Assembly: GCA_937924345.1 (NCBI GenBank)
Contig: CALDTD010000076.1
Coordinates: 1 to 5,508 of the forward strand
Length of the DNA stretch: 5,508 nt
Direction of reading: 5' to 3'
From: an uncultured Flavobacteriales bacterium
Lineage (GTDB): Bacteria > Bacteroidota > Bacteroidia > Flavobacteriales_D > Parvicellaceae
Shown: piece by piece, positions 1-5,508 of the stretch
How the letters are laid out: every line of letters begins with the position of its first letter
Numbering within the stretch: position 1 is the first letter of the stretch
Made by a program: the position numbers and the translations under genes
Notes under the pieces: generated by a model
What the model was told of the DNA's origin: nothing
The model's database searches: none
Seen by the model: the letters and a program-made list of their open reading frames with translations, nothing else

Positions 1-42
1 ACAATAAATTGTTTGGCTTCCTAAATATAAAGTAAGTTTAAA

Positions 43-489
43 TTACTCTCCTACCACCTCAAAGTTAACTTTTACAGTAATTTCTTTGTGTAATTTAACT
101 TCAGCTTCGAAAGTACCCGCCGATTTGATAGCTGTACCTAATAATTTAATTTTTCTTCTTTCTACTTCAAAACCAGCTTTGTTTAATGCTTCAGCAACTT
201 GAACATTAGTAACAGATCCGAAAATCTTACCATTTTCTCCAACTTTAGCACCAACCTTAACAGTAGTTTCAGCTAATTTAGTAGCAACAGCTTGTGCTTC
301 TTCTTTTAACTTCTCTAGTTTGTGGCTTCTTTGACGCATAGTTTCTGCATGCATCTTTCTAACTGAATCTGTAACGATTACAGCCATTTTTTGAGGGATA
401 AGAAAATTTCTACCGTAACCATTCTTAACAGTTACAATTTCATCTTTATCACCTAAATTATCTACGTTCTTTTTTAATAAAACTTCCAT
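43..489 (-). CDS. rplI: 50S ribosomal protein bL9
   Basis: The product has 148 residues, the usual full length for bL9. The N-terminal domain is clear: it starts MEVLLKKNVDNLG and continues into the conserved KNGYGRNFLIP segment (residues about 22-32), which contacts 23S rRNA near the L1 stalk. A charged connecting helix follows (about 42-75), then the C-terminal domain with the GKIFGSVT motif (about 87-94). bL9 is known to help maintain reading frame and ribosome quality. The gene is third in an rpsF-rpsR-rplI operon, with 13 nt between the rpsR stop and its ATG. The ATG is supported by a full Shine-Dalgarno sequence, which is unusual for this phylum. No obvious terminator is visible in the 42 nt that remain downstream. 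Confidence 0.98.
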   Translation of the reverse strand: MEVLLKKNVDNLGDKDEIVTVKNGYGRNFLIPQKMAVIVTDSVRKMHAETMRQRSHKLEKLKEEAQAVATKLAETTVKVGAKVGENGKIFGSVTNVQVAEALNKAGFEVERRKIKLLGTAIKSAGTFEAEVKLHKEITVKVNFEVVGE

Positions 490-497
490 TGTAATGT

Positions 498-504
498 CCT
501 CCTT
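498..504 (-). promoter_or_regulatory. Strong Shine-Dalgarno site of rplI
   Basis: On the minus strand the end of rpsR reads TAAGGAGGACATTACAATG. AAGGAGG gives seven contiguous pairs with the 16S 3' tail and lies 8 nt before the rplI ATG. Its first two A bases belong to the rpsR stop codon TAA. The other genes in the window have A/T-rich leaders with no comparable site, as expected for Bacteroidota. The site may serve reinitiation after rpsR, or may be sensitive to the state of the anti-Shine-Dalgarno tail; the second idea is inference. Confidence 0.85.
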
Positions 505-772
505 ATTTTAATTGATCTGCAAGATATGGTAATATTGCTAAATGACGAGCTCTCTTTACCGCTTGAGCAACTTTCTTTTGGTACTTAGCAGAGTTCCCTG
601 TTAATCTTCTTGGTAAAATCTTACCTTGTTCGTTTATAAATTTTAATAAAAAATCAGGATCTTTATAATCAACATATTTGATTCCTAATTTTTTAAATCT
701 ACAATACTTATCTTTTTTAACATCGATACTAATCGGTGTTAAATATCTAATATCTGAATCTTTTCCAGCCAT
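503..772 (-). CDS. rpsR: 30S ribosomal protein bS18
   Basis: The product has 89 residues and carries the conserved bS18 C-terminal half, including the segment [16 protein letters not shown] (about 53-68) followed by the [13 protein letters not shown] helix. Only one cysteine is present (residue 24, in KYCRFKK), so this is the form without a zinc-binding cysteine set. bS18 pairs with bS6 on the 30S platform; in Flavobacterium johnsoniae these two with bS21 have been reported to sequester the anti-Shine-Dalgarno tail of 16S rRNA (recalled literature). It is the second gene of the operon, 28 nt after rpsF. The ATG is preceded by an A-rich leader (AAAATTAGAAAA) with no Shine-Dalgarno sequence. 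Confidence 0.98.
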   Translation of the reverse strand: MAGKDSDIRYLTPISIDVKKDKYCRFKKLGIKYVDYKDPDFLLKFINEQGKILPRRLTGNSAKYQKKVAQAVKRARHLAILPYLADQLK

Positions 773-778
773 TTTTCT

Positions 779-805
779 AATTTTTAAAAATTCTTAATGA
801 TTAAG
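779..805. repeat. Back-to-back palindromes in the rpsF-rpsR junction
   Basis: Two perfect palindromes abut: AATTTTTAAAAATT at 779-792 and CTTAATGATTAAG (one central base) at 793-805. The second overlaps the rpsF stop codon, so in the mRNA a short 5-bp stem could form at the end of rpsF just before the rpsR leader. The sequence is almost pure A/T, so chance is a real explanation. There is no U-tract or GC stem to make this a terminator. Confidence 0.35.
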
Positions 806-1133
806 CCTTAGCTTTCTTTCTTCTTCTTTCTGCGAATGCAACGTGATGTTTGTCCATTTTAGTCGTTAAAAAACGTAAAACACGCTCGTCACGTCTAAAA
901 GCTAACTCTAACTTTTCTACTACATCTCCAGCTCCTTCGAATTCGAATAGTGAGTAAAAACCAGTTGATTTTTTTTGAATTGGATAAGCCATTTTCTTCA
1001 ATCCCCAGTTTTCTACTTGAGAAATTTTCGCTCCAGCATCCTTAAGAATAGCTTGGAATTTTTCTACTGCTTCCTTTACCTGTACATCAGATAAAACGGG
1101 AGTTAAGATGAAAACAGTTTCGTAATTGTTCAT
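801..1133 (-). CDS. rpsF: 30S ribosomal protein bS6
   Basis: The product from the ATG at 1133 has 110 residues and begins [16 protein letters not shown], the standard bS6 N-terminus. It continues through GWGLK-like [11 protein letters not shown] (about residues 42-53), the ferredoxin-like fold strand GFYSLFEFE and the conserved [13 protein letters not shown] segment (about 78-91), ending in a short basic tail (ERRRKKAKA) instead of the acidic tail of E. coli. bS6 binds bS18 and 16S rRNA on the 30S platform. The frame stays open upstream to a TTG at 1181 with another ATG at 1157. The TTG lies inside the -7 promoter element, so it cannot be the start of a transcript from that promoter. Starting at 1157 would add eight residues (MKIIKTNN) and cannot be fully excluded. 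First gene of the rpsF-rpsR-rplI operon. Confidence 0.97.
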   Translation of the reverse strand: MNNYETVFILTPVLSDVQVKEAVEKFQAILKDAGAKISQVENWGLKKMAYPIQKKSTGFYSLFEFEGAGDVVEKLELAFRRDERVLRFLTTKMDKHHVAFAERRRKKAKA

Positions 1134-1158
1134 ATTATTTGTTTTAATAATTTTCATT

Positions 1159-1173
1159 TGTACACTTTGTACA
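1159..1173. repeat. Inverted repeat at the predicted rpsF transcription start
   Basis: TGTACA-CTT-TGTACA (plus strand) gives two copies of a self-complementary hexamer separated by 3 nt. It can be read as a direct repeat, an inverted repeat or a 6-bp RNA hairpin with a 3-nt loop. It begins 6 nt downstream of the -7 element, so it coincides with the predicted transcription start and the first transcribed bases of the operon. It could be an operator or a 5' hairpin stabilising the mRNA; which of these is inference. Confidence 0.5.
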
Positions 1174-1178
1174 GCCTG

Positions 1179-1209
1179 CAAAAGTAAATCTTTTTTTTGT
1201 AATTACAAA
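1179..1209 (-). promoter_or_regulatory. Bacteroidota-type promoter of the rpsF-rpsR-rplI operon
   Basis: On the minus strand TTTG (1209-1206) is followed after 19 nt by TACTTTTG (1186-1179). This exactly fits the primary sigma factor consensus of this phylum, TTTG or TTG near -33 and TAnnTTTG near -7. The spacer contains a run of eight A. Transcription should start around 1172-1175, giving an rpsF leader of about 40 nt. The element lies between the lipoprotein stop at 1231 and rpsF, so the ribosomal genes can be transcribed independently of the upstream gene. Confidence 0.8.
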
Positions 1210-1230
1210 TTTCAACAGCTAAAAGACAAC

Positions 1231-1893
1231 CTACCTTAACTCAGCCTCCAACACCAAAGCACGCTCTCTTTTTATTAAATCATACAAATTAGAACGGAAC
1301 ATAATTGCTTTATTATTTCCCGAGAGCTTCAACTCACTTTCAGGCAGAACAGAAAGTAAACGGTGACTTCTTAAAATAAACACATATTTACCAATACTTA
1401 AATTTTCTTTTTGCTTTTCTATTTGTTTTAGTTGATGAGTAGGAATCACAATTTTTTCTCCTCTTTTAATCACTTTATTTCCATTTTGAGAGTAAAAACT
1501 ATCCGAAGGTTTCCATTTAGATTTTTTCCAATAAGACATATTGTTTATTGCGGTGTTTAAAGCTGTTAAGTTTTTGAAGTTAACTTTCAACGTATAAATA
1601 AATTCGTCTTCATTAATTTTATAATTTGCTTTTGTAATTCCTTCTTTAGATTGCAACTCGGCAACAGCCTTTCTTATTTCACGCTCTATCTCATACGACT
1701 TTGGGACCTTTTGCCCTGCGATACTATCTAACTTCATTGCAGCACCAATTTTTATTTTACTTTGGCTAAGATTAAAAGTATAAGTCGCCACCCCAGAATT
1801 ATCGGCATTTAACTCAATTTCCTCAACCACGTCTAAGCAACTAACGAAGAAAAAAGGAGTTAATATGAAAAGTAGTTTAATTAATCGATACAT
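1231..1893 (-). CDS. Putative lipoprotein of unknown function
   Basis: The product has 220 residues. A short basic N-terminus (MYRLIK) leads into a hydrophobic stretch (about 7-17) ending in a lipobox-like FVSC, with the lipid-modified cysteine expected at residue 19. The mature protein starts CLDVVEEIELN; residue +2 is Leu, and acidic residues follow the cysteine, so surface or outer-membrane placement is possible but not shown. The rest is mixed charged and polar sequence with alternating beta-like segments (for example SGVATYTFNLSQSKIKIG at about 33-50 and FIYTLKVNFKNL at about 98-109), with no further membrane segment. It resembles hypothetical lipoproteins I recall from flavobacteria, but I cannot name a family or assign a function. 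The ATG at 1893 gives a complete signal peptide. The gene lies upstream of the ribosomal operon on the same strand (98 nt to rpsF) and diverges from the patatin gene. Confidence 0.8.
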   Translation of the reverse strand: MYRLIKLLFILTPFFFVSCLDVVEEIELNADNSGVATYTFNLSQSKIKIGAAMKLDSIAGQKVPKSYEIEREIRKAVAELQSKEGITKANYKINEDEFIYTLKVNFKNLTALNTAINNMSYWKKSKWKPSDSFYSQNGNKVIKRGEKIVIPTHQLKQIEKQKENLSIGKYVFILRSHRLLSVLPESELKLSGNNKAIMFRSNLYDLIKRERALVLEAELR

Positions 1894-1931
1894 AGTTTAT
1901 AATTTTACGCAATAACATTTTATTAGACCAA

Positions 1932-1957
1932 TAGCTTTTAACATATTTGTAAAGCTA
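1932..1957. repeat. Inverted repeat in the divergent intergenic region
   Basis: TAGCTTT (1932-1938) and AAAGCTA (1951-1957) are exact inverted copies with a 12-nt spacer. The pair lies in the 71-bp gap between the divergent lipoprotein and patatin genes and ends 7 nt before the patatin start codon. The spacer holds the best candidate -7 element for the patatin gene. The arrangement would suit an operator acting on one or both genes, but it is a single example in A/T-rich DNA. Confidence 0.45.
1942..1949 (+). promoter_or_regulatory. Weak candidate -7 element for the patatin gene
   Basis: CATATTTG differs from TAnnTTTG at one position. No good TTTG lies 19-21 nt upstream (the bases there read TTTT or TTTA). 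If used, the transcript would start near 1955 and leave a leader of only about 10 nt before the TTG codon. This is a weak call, made because no better element exists in the gap. Confidence 0.3.
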
Positions 1958-1964
1958 AAATAGA

Positions 1965-4280
1965 TTGAACTTTTTGAATAAACTAAAGTACATACTTTTA
2001 ATCGTAATTTTCTTCTTGTCAATTACCAATAATAATGCCCAAAAAGTCGGATTAGTTTTAAGTGGTGGTGGTGCTTTAGGATTAGCACATATAGGTGTAA
2101 TAAAAGCCCTAGAAGAGAACAACATCCCCATAGATTACATAACAGGAACTAGCGCTGGAGCTTTGGTTGGGAGTTTATATGCTAGTGGATACTCACCTCA
2201 ACAAATGGAAGAGCTAGTTGATAGTGAACTTTTTCTTAAAATGGCTTACGGAAAAACTAGCGAAGAATTAAAATACTATTTTAAAAGACCAGATGACGAT
2301 GCATCGCTATTAAAAGTTTTATTCGAAAAACGTTTTTCTATTGTTAAAGCTATTCCTACTAACTTGACAAACTCTGCTTTACTTGACTATGAATTAATGA
2401 CTAATTTCTCTGGTGTTTCAAAAGCTGCTAATTATAATTTCGACAGTTTATTTATTCCTTTTCGTTGTGTTGCTGCCGATGTAAATACAAAACAAGCATT
2501 TATTTTTAGTAACGGACATTTAAACCAAGCAGTTAGGGCTTCTATGACTTACCCAGGCTATTTAAGACCTATTAAAGTGAATAACAAACTAATGTTTGAT
2601 GGAGGTCTATATAATAATTTCCCCAGCGATGTAATGTACGACGATTTCTATCCAGACATTATAATTGGAGTAAATTTATCGGACACACTTTCCCCACCAG
2701 ATGAGGATGATGTTTTTTCACAATTAAAGAGTATGGTTATAAATAGAAGTAGCCTTAGCTTAATGTGCGAAAATGGAGTCTTAATCTCTCCTAAAATATC
2801 AATAGGAACATTTGACTTTGAGGGTGCTAAAACTGCTATTAATGAAGGATATGAATCTACTATCGAGAAAATTGAAACAATAAAAAACCGTATTAACCGA
2901 AGAGTTTCAAAAGATAGCGTTCAACTAAATCGTCAATCTTTTAAATCTTCTATTACGACTCATAAAATAAATAATGTGGTCATAAAAGGAGTTACTAAAA
3001 ACCAGGCGAAGTTTATTAAAAATGCATTAATTCGAAAAAACGAAATTGATATTGACTTTCTAACCTTAAAAAAGCGATTCTTTAAACTTTTTGCTGATGA
3101 AAAAATTAAATCACTTTATCCGATTGCAACTTTTGACAAAGCATCACAAAAATATGAAGTTGAAATTACGGTAATTCCACAAAAGCCTTTTAGTGTAAAA
3201 TTTGGCGGCGTATTTTCTTCTCGACCAATCAACACCGGATATTTTGGGTTAGAATACCTAAAATTGGGTAAAATTGGATTGAAATTAAACAGTGACATAT
3301 ATTTTGGAAAATACTACGGTTCTACAGCCGTTAATTTACAAGCTGATTTTAATACTCGAATTCCATTTTACCTAAAAGCTTATGGTGTTTTAAACAACTG
3401 GGATTACTTTAGAAGTTTTACCACTTTTTTTGATGCTGTTAAACCCTCTTTTGTAATTCAAAACGAAAGTTTTGTTGGTGGCGAACTAGGGTTTCCAATC
3501 GGCAAGAGAGGAAAACTTCACTTTAATTCCTCTTATGGTAAAAATAAAGATTCTTATTATCAAACATCTAGCTTTACTGCTAGTGACACAGCCGACATTA
3601 CCACTTTAGTCGGAAATGTACATAGCATTAACTTTTCTTCCAACTCGTTAAACAGAATTACATATGCTTCTGAAGGTCATAAGTATTGTTTTTCAGCAAA
3701 GTTAATTGATGGATTAGAAAGTTATTTTCCAGGAAGCACTTCTAACTTTAACGATGAATTAATCAATAACCCACAACGCAATTTTTGGTTAACCGCTCAT
3801 TTAGAACAGTATTTTAAATTTCATAAAAATATAAGACTTGGACTACAAGTAGATGGGGCTAACAATTGGACGAATCAGTTTTTTAGCAATTATACTTCTA
3901 CAGTATTAAACGCTCCAATCTACCAACCTTTTCCAGAAAGTAGAACACATTTACACACGCAATACGCGGCTCACAGCTATGTAGGATTAGGTGTAAAATT
4001 AGTAACTCCAATTCGTCCAAATATAGATTTACGTGGAGAAGTTTACCTTTTTAGACCTACCGTACTAATCGAAAGATCACCTACTAATGAAGCAGTGTAC
4101 AATTATGATTTGGCTTTACAAAACAACCGTTACATGGCTTCGGCGAAGTTGGTTTTTCATACTCCAATTGGCCCGCTTGCACTTGCAGCTAATTACTACG
4201 ATGCAGAACTACCTAACCAACCTTGGTTCTTTTCTCTGAATTATGGATATATTTTATTTAATAGGAGGTTTGTGAAATAA
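1965..4280 (+). CDS. Secreted patatin-like phospholipase with outer-membrane barrel (type Vd / PlpD-like)
   Basis: The 771-residue product has three parts. A signal peptide (1 to about 25) is followed by a patatin domain (about 27-310). There the oxyanion loop reads SGGGALG (33-39), the nucleophile motif is GTSAG with Ser63, and the catalytic aspartate is Asp212 in FDGGLYNNFP; RASMTYPGYLRP (191-202) is also typical. A POTRA-like segment follows (about 333-407, from HKINNVVIKGV to VEITVIPQKPF). The rest (about 410-771) is a barrel with many alternating strands, ending FSLNYGYILFNRRFVK. By analogy with PlpD and FplA, the barrel anchors or exports a lipid-hydrolysing domain at the outer membrane; the substrate is unknown. 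An in-frame TAA at 1956-1958 and the absence of any ATG in the signal peptide leave TTG at 1965 (or TTG at 1974) as the start. The oxyanion loop has Leu where Lys or Arg is usual. The 3' end overlaps the convergent ACP-like gene by 27 nt. Confidence 0.93.
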   Translation: MNFLNKLKYILLIVIFFLSITNNNAQKVGLVLSGGGALGLAHIGVIKALEENNIPIDYITGTSAGALVGSLYASGYSPQQMEELVDSELFLKMAYGKTSEELKYYFKRPDDDASLLKVLFEKRFSIVKAIPTNLTNSALLDYELMTNFSGVSKAANYNFDSLFIPFRCVAADVNTKQAFIFSNGHLNQAVRASMTYPGYLRPIKVNNKLMFDGGLYNNFPSDVMYDDFYPDIIIGVNLSDTLSPPDEDDVFSQLKSMVINRSSLSLMCENGVLISPKISIGTFDFEGAKTAINEGYESTIEKIETIKNRINRRVSKDSVQLNRQSFKSSITTHKINNVVIKGVTKNQAKFIKNALIRKNEIDIDFLTLKKRFFKLFADEKIKSLYPIATFDKASQKYEVEITVIPQKPFSVKFGGVFSSRPINTGYFGLEYLKLGKIGLKLNSDIYFGKYYGSTAVNLQADFNTRIPFYLKAYGVLNNWDYFRSFTTFFDAVKPSFVIQNESFVGGELGFPIGKRGKLHFNSSYGKNKDSYYQTSSFTASDTADITTLVGNVHSINFSSNSLNRITYASEGHKYCFSAKLIDGLESYFPGSTSNFNDELINNPQRNFWLTAHLEQYFKFHKNIRLGLQVDGANNWTNQFFSNYTSTVLNAPIYQPFPESRTHLHTQYAAHSYVGLGVKLVTPIRPNIDLRGEVYLFRPTVLIERSPTNEAVYNYDLALQNNRYMASAKLVFHTPIGPLALAANYYDAELPNQPWFFSLNYGYILFNRRFVK

Positions 4281-4688
4281 GCATAGTCTAGTTACGTTTT
4301 CCTTGATTAAACTTTCCAAGAGCTCTTTTAAATTCAAGTTATTAGAGTAATCAAAAAATGTAAAACTCTTTTTAAAATAGTTTTTATAATTGTTTAACGG
4401 AAGAACATTTATAAAATCGTCAAACTCTTGAGGAGAAAATAGGTCTTTAAGCAAAGTATTTAAACCCAGTAACAAACTCTTACCTCCTCTTAACTCACAT
4501 AAAAAAGTTTTAGTTTTATCTAACAAAATTTGTATTACTGGAGTGTTAGACTCTTTAAGTCCAGCATTAAGCCAAATATAGTCAACCATACTACCAACAG
4601 TAATTAGTCTAGAAGCTTCTAAATCGTCAATCTCTATTTCAAAGGCTTTTTCTACTTCTACAACAACTTCAACACTATCCAAACCCAT
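4254..4688 (-). CDS. Acyl-carrier-protein-like protein lacking helix I and the carrier serine
   Basis: From the ATG at 4688 the product has 144 residues. Residues 1-38 (starting MGLDSVEVVVEVEKAF, ending TVGSMVDYI) align without gaps to helices II-IV of E. coli AcpP from its DSLDTVELVM segment to IDYI. In that alignment AcpP Ser36, the phosphopantetheine site, falls on Gly2; the visible Ser5 matches AcpP Thr39. Helix I is absent: an in-frame stop at 4710-4712 blocks any upstream extension beyond the TTG at 4703. Residues about 40-144 are an extension of no recognised family, with GGKSLLLGLNTLLKDLFSPQEF (about 69-90) as its most distinctive part. I recall short ACP-like proteins in other bacteria that also begin MGLD, so this may be a natural family rather than a broken gene. 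It starts 17 nt after the T9SS gene and is probably co-transcribed with it. Confidence 0.75.
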   Translation of the reverse strand: MGLDSVEVVVEVEKAFEIEIDDLEASRLITVGSMVDYIWLNAGLKESNTPVIQILLDKTKTFLCELRGGKSLLLGLNTLLKDLFSPQEFDDFINVLPLNNYKNYFKKSFTFFDYSNNLNLKELLESLIKENVTRLCLFHKPPIK

Positions 4689-4705
4689 AAACAGCTCATT
4701 CAAGT

Positions 4706-5508
4706 CTACCTAAAAATAGCCAACGTTCCTTTATAGATTACTCCATTTAAATCTATAATATAAAAGTAAGTGCCTTCTGGCACCTTTCTTCCACTAGACT
4801 TTGTTCCATCCCAAGTTATAGAACTTCCGTTTGATTCAAAAACCTGCTGCCCCCATCTATTAAAAACAACAAATGAAGTACATTCTTCAATCTCTGGATT
4901 TAATGCGACTTCAAACACATCATTTTCACCATCACCGTTTGGGGTAAAAACATTTGGTGCTTGAGCAGAAAAGAAGTCAGCAAAAACTAATGTATTACCA
5001 GTTATGGTTAAAGTATCTTTACATCCTGTTGTATTTGTAGTAACTAAAACAGCAGAATAAGTTCCATCATAATTAAACAATTGCGTTGGACTTTCCTCTG
5101 TAGATGTTTCTCCATTTCCAAAAGTCCAATTGTAACTAGAAGCATTTATTGTACTATTTTGAAAACGAATAGTTGTTCCTTCGCAATCAGCCTCAGTAGA
5201 TGTAACTACATTTGGTTGAGGAGCTGTTAACGTATTAATAGTAACACTTGCTTGATCTTCACATCCTGCAGCATCAGTCACATTAACAGTATAAGTTGTT
5301 GTGCTAAATGGGTTTGCAATCGGATTCGAAATAGTAGAATTATTTAAACTGTTTGAGGGTGTCCATAAATATGTATTTCCTGCTGCTCCGTTAACATTCA
5401 ATTGAACATTATCACCAGCACATATTGTTGTATCTGGAATAGTTCCAATCTCAAAAACTTCTACAATTACCGAGGAAGTATTTACACAACCATTAGCATC
5501 TACTCCCT
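4706..5508 (-). CDS. T9SS-exported surface protein, 3' part (Ig-like modules, PKD-like domain, type B sorting domain)
   Basis: The frame is open to the window edge, so this is the last 266 residues of a larger protein. The codon at 5401 is an internal TTG and not a start. Reading towards the C-terminus: the tail of one Ig-like module (ending DANGCVNTSSVIVEV); a complete module (about 5219-5437) starting PDTTICAGDNVQL and ending DAAGCEDQASVTI; a PKD-like domain (about 4961-5218) with SYNWTFGNGETS and the Y-DGTYSAVLVTTN strand; then the sorting domain (4709-4960). The DA-GC-S-V-I endings of the two modules show tandem repetition. Such proteins are large surface or extracellular proteins of Bacteroidota, often adhesin-like; ligand and role cannot be told from this part. 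The stop TAG at 4706-4708 is followed closely by the ACP-like gene on the same strand. Confidence 0.93.
   Translation of the reverse strand, partial: GVDANGCVNTSSVIVEVFEIGTIPDTTICAGDNVQLNVNGAAGNTYLWTPSNSLNNSTISNPIANPFSTTTYTVNVTDAAGCEDQASVTINTLTAPQPNVVTSTEADCEGTTIRFQNSTINASSYNWTFGNGETSTEESPTQLFNYDGTYSAVLVTTNTTGCKDTLTITGNTLVFADFFSAQAPNVFTPNGDGENDVFEVALNPEIEECTSFVVFNRWGQQVFESNGSSITWDGTKSSGRKVPEGTYFYIIDLNGVIYKGTLAIFR
4709..4960 (-). other. T9SS type B / gliding-motility-associated C-terminal domain
   Basis: This is the 84-residue C-terminal segment of the surface protein. It holds the full signature of the TIGR04131 / CHU_C type: NVFTPNGDGENDVFEV at its start, FVVFNRWGQQVFE in the middle, WDGT with GRKVPEGTYFYII, and a terminal YKGTLAIFR ending in Arg. 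Domains of this type direct export through the type IX secretion system and attachment to or release from the outer membrane. Its presence implies that the genome encodes a T9SS elsewhere. Confidence 0.93.

Noticed and set aside
1..12. ACAAT-AA-ATTGT inverted repeat downstream of rplI, considered as a terminator
   Set aside because: It has five A/T-rich arm pairs with a 2-nt loop and lies at the window edge, too little to support a call.
1134..1173. Possible known bS6:bS18-binding autoregulatory leader before rpsF
   Set aside because: The leader is only about 40 nt, A/T-rich, and lacks the CCG-containing structured core expected for that motif.
3116..3298. 60-codon open frame on the minus strand
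   Set aside because: It lies wholly inside the patatin-barrel gene on the other strand, resembles no protein, and has no leader or promoter.
4263..4268. AGGAGG on the plus strand near the end of the patatin gene
   Set aside because: No plus-strand gene follows: the GTG downstream is followed two codons later by the patatin stop codon. The bases simply encode the patatin C-terminus.
4318..4327. 10-bp palindrome AAGAGCTCTT, considered as a terminator between the convergent genes
   Set aside because: It lies within the ACP-like coding sequence, has no loop and is not followed by a convincing T-tract.
4770..4964. 64-codon open frame on the plus strand
   Set aside because: It is antisense to the well-recognised T9SS sorting domain and has no protein features of its own.

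Overview
The window comes from a low-GC member of the Bacteroidota, most likely Flavobacteriia or a close relative. The evidence is: a protein ending in a type IX secretion (T9SS) type B / gliding-motility-associated C-terminal domain; a promoter of the Bacteroidota form TTTG-N19-TAnnTTTG; A-rich leaders without Shine-Dalgarno sequences in front of most genes; and a patatin-barrel protein of the kind common in this phylum. No RNA gene, CRISPR array, insertion sequence or other mobile element is visible.

Layout. (1) Positions 43-1133, minus strand, hold the ribosomal operon rpsF-rpsR-rplI (bS6, bS18, bL9), read from a well-matched promoter at 1179-1209. That promoter settles the rpsF start, because the longest open frame would begin inside its -7 element. 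A 15-nt inverted repeat sits at the predicted transcription start. (2) Positions 1231-1893, minus strand, encode a lipoprotein of unknown function. (3) A 71-bp divergent intergenic region carries a 7-bp-arm inverted repeat around a weak promoter-like element. (4) Positions 1965-4280, plus strand, encode a 771-residue secreted patatin phospholipase with a POTRA-like segment and an outer-membrane beta barrel (type Vd / PlpD architecture), starting at TTG. (5) Positions 4254-4688, minus strand, encode an acyl-carrier-protein-like product that lacks helix I and the phosphopantetheine serine and has a 105-residue C-terminal extension. It overlaps the patatin gene tail to tail by 27 nt. (6) From 4706 to the window edge, minus strand, is the 3' part of a large T9SS-exported surface protein with repeated Ig-like modules, a PKD-like domain and the type B sorting domain. 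Its 5' end is outside the window.

How the parts relate. The ribosomal genes are housekeeping. The one unusual point is a full AAGGAGG Shine-Dalgarno sequence before rplI, immediately after the genes for bS6 and bS18, which are two of the proteins reported to hide the anti-Shine-Dalgarno tail in Bacteroidota ribosomes. Three of the other four products (lipoprotein, patatin-barrel protein, T9SS protein) belong to the cell envelope or surface. The ACP-like gene is probably co-transcribed with the T9SS gene, but nothing here shows a functional link. I do not see a clear new multi-gene system. The best leads are the rplI Shine-Dalgarno context and the degenerate ACP-like protein.
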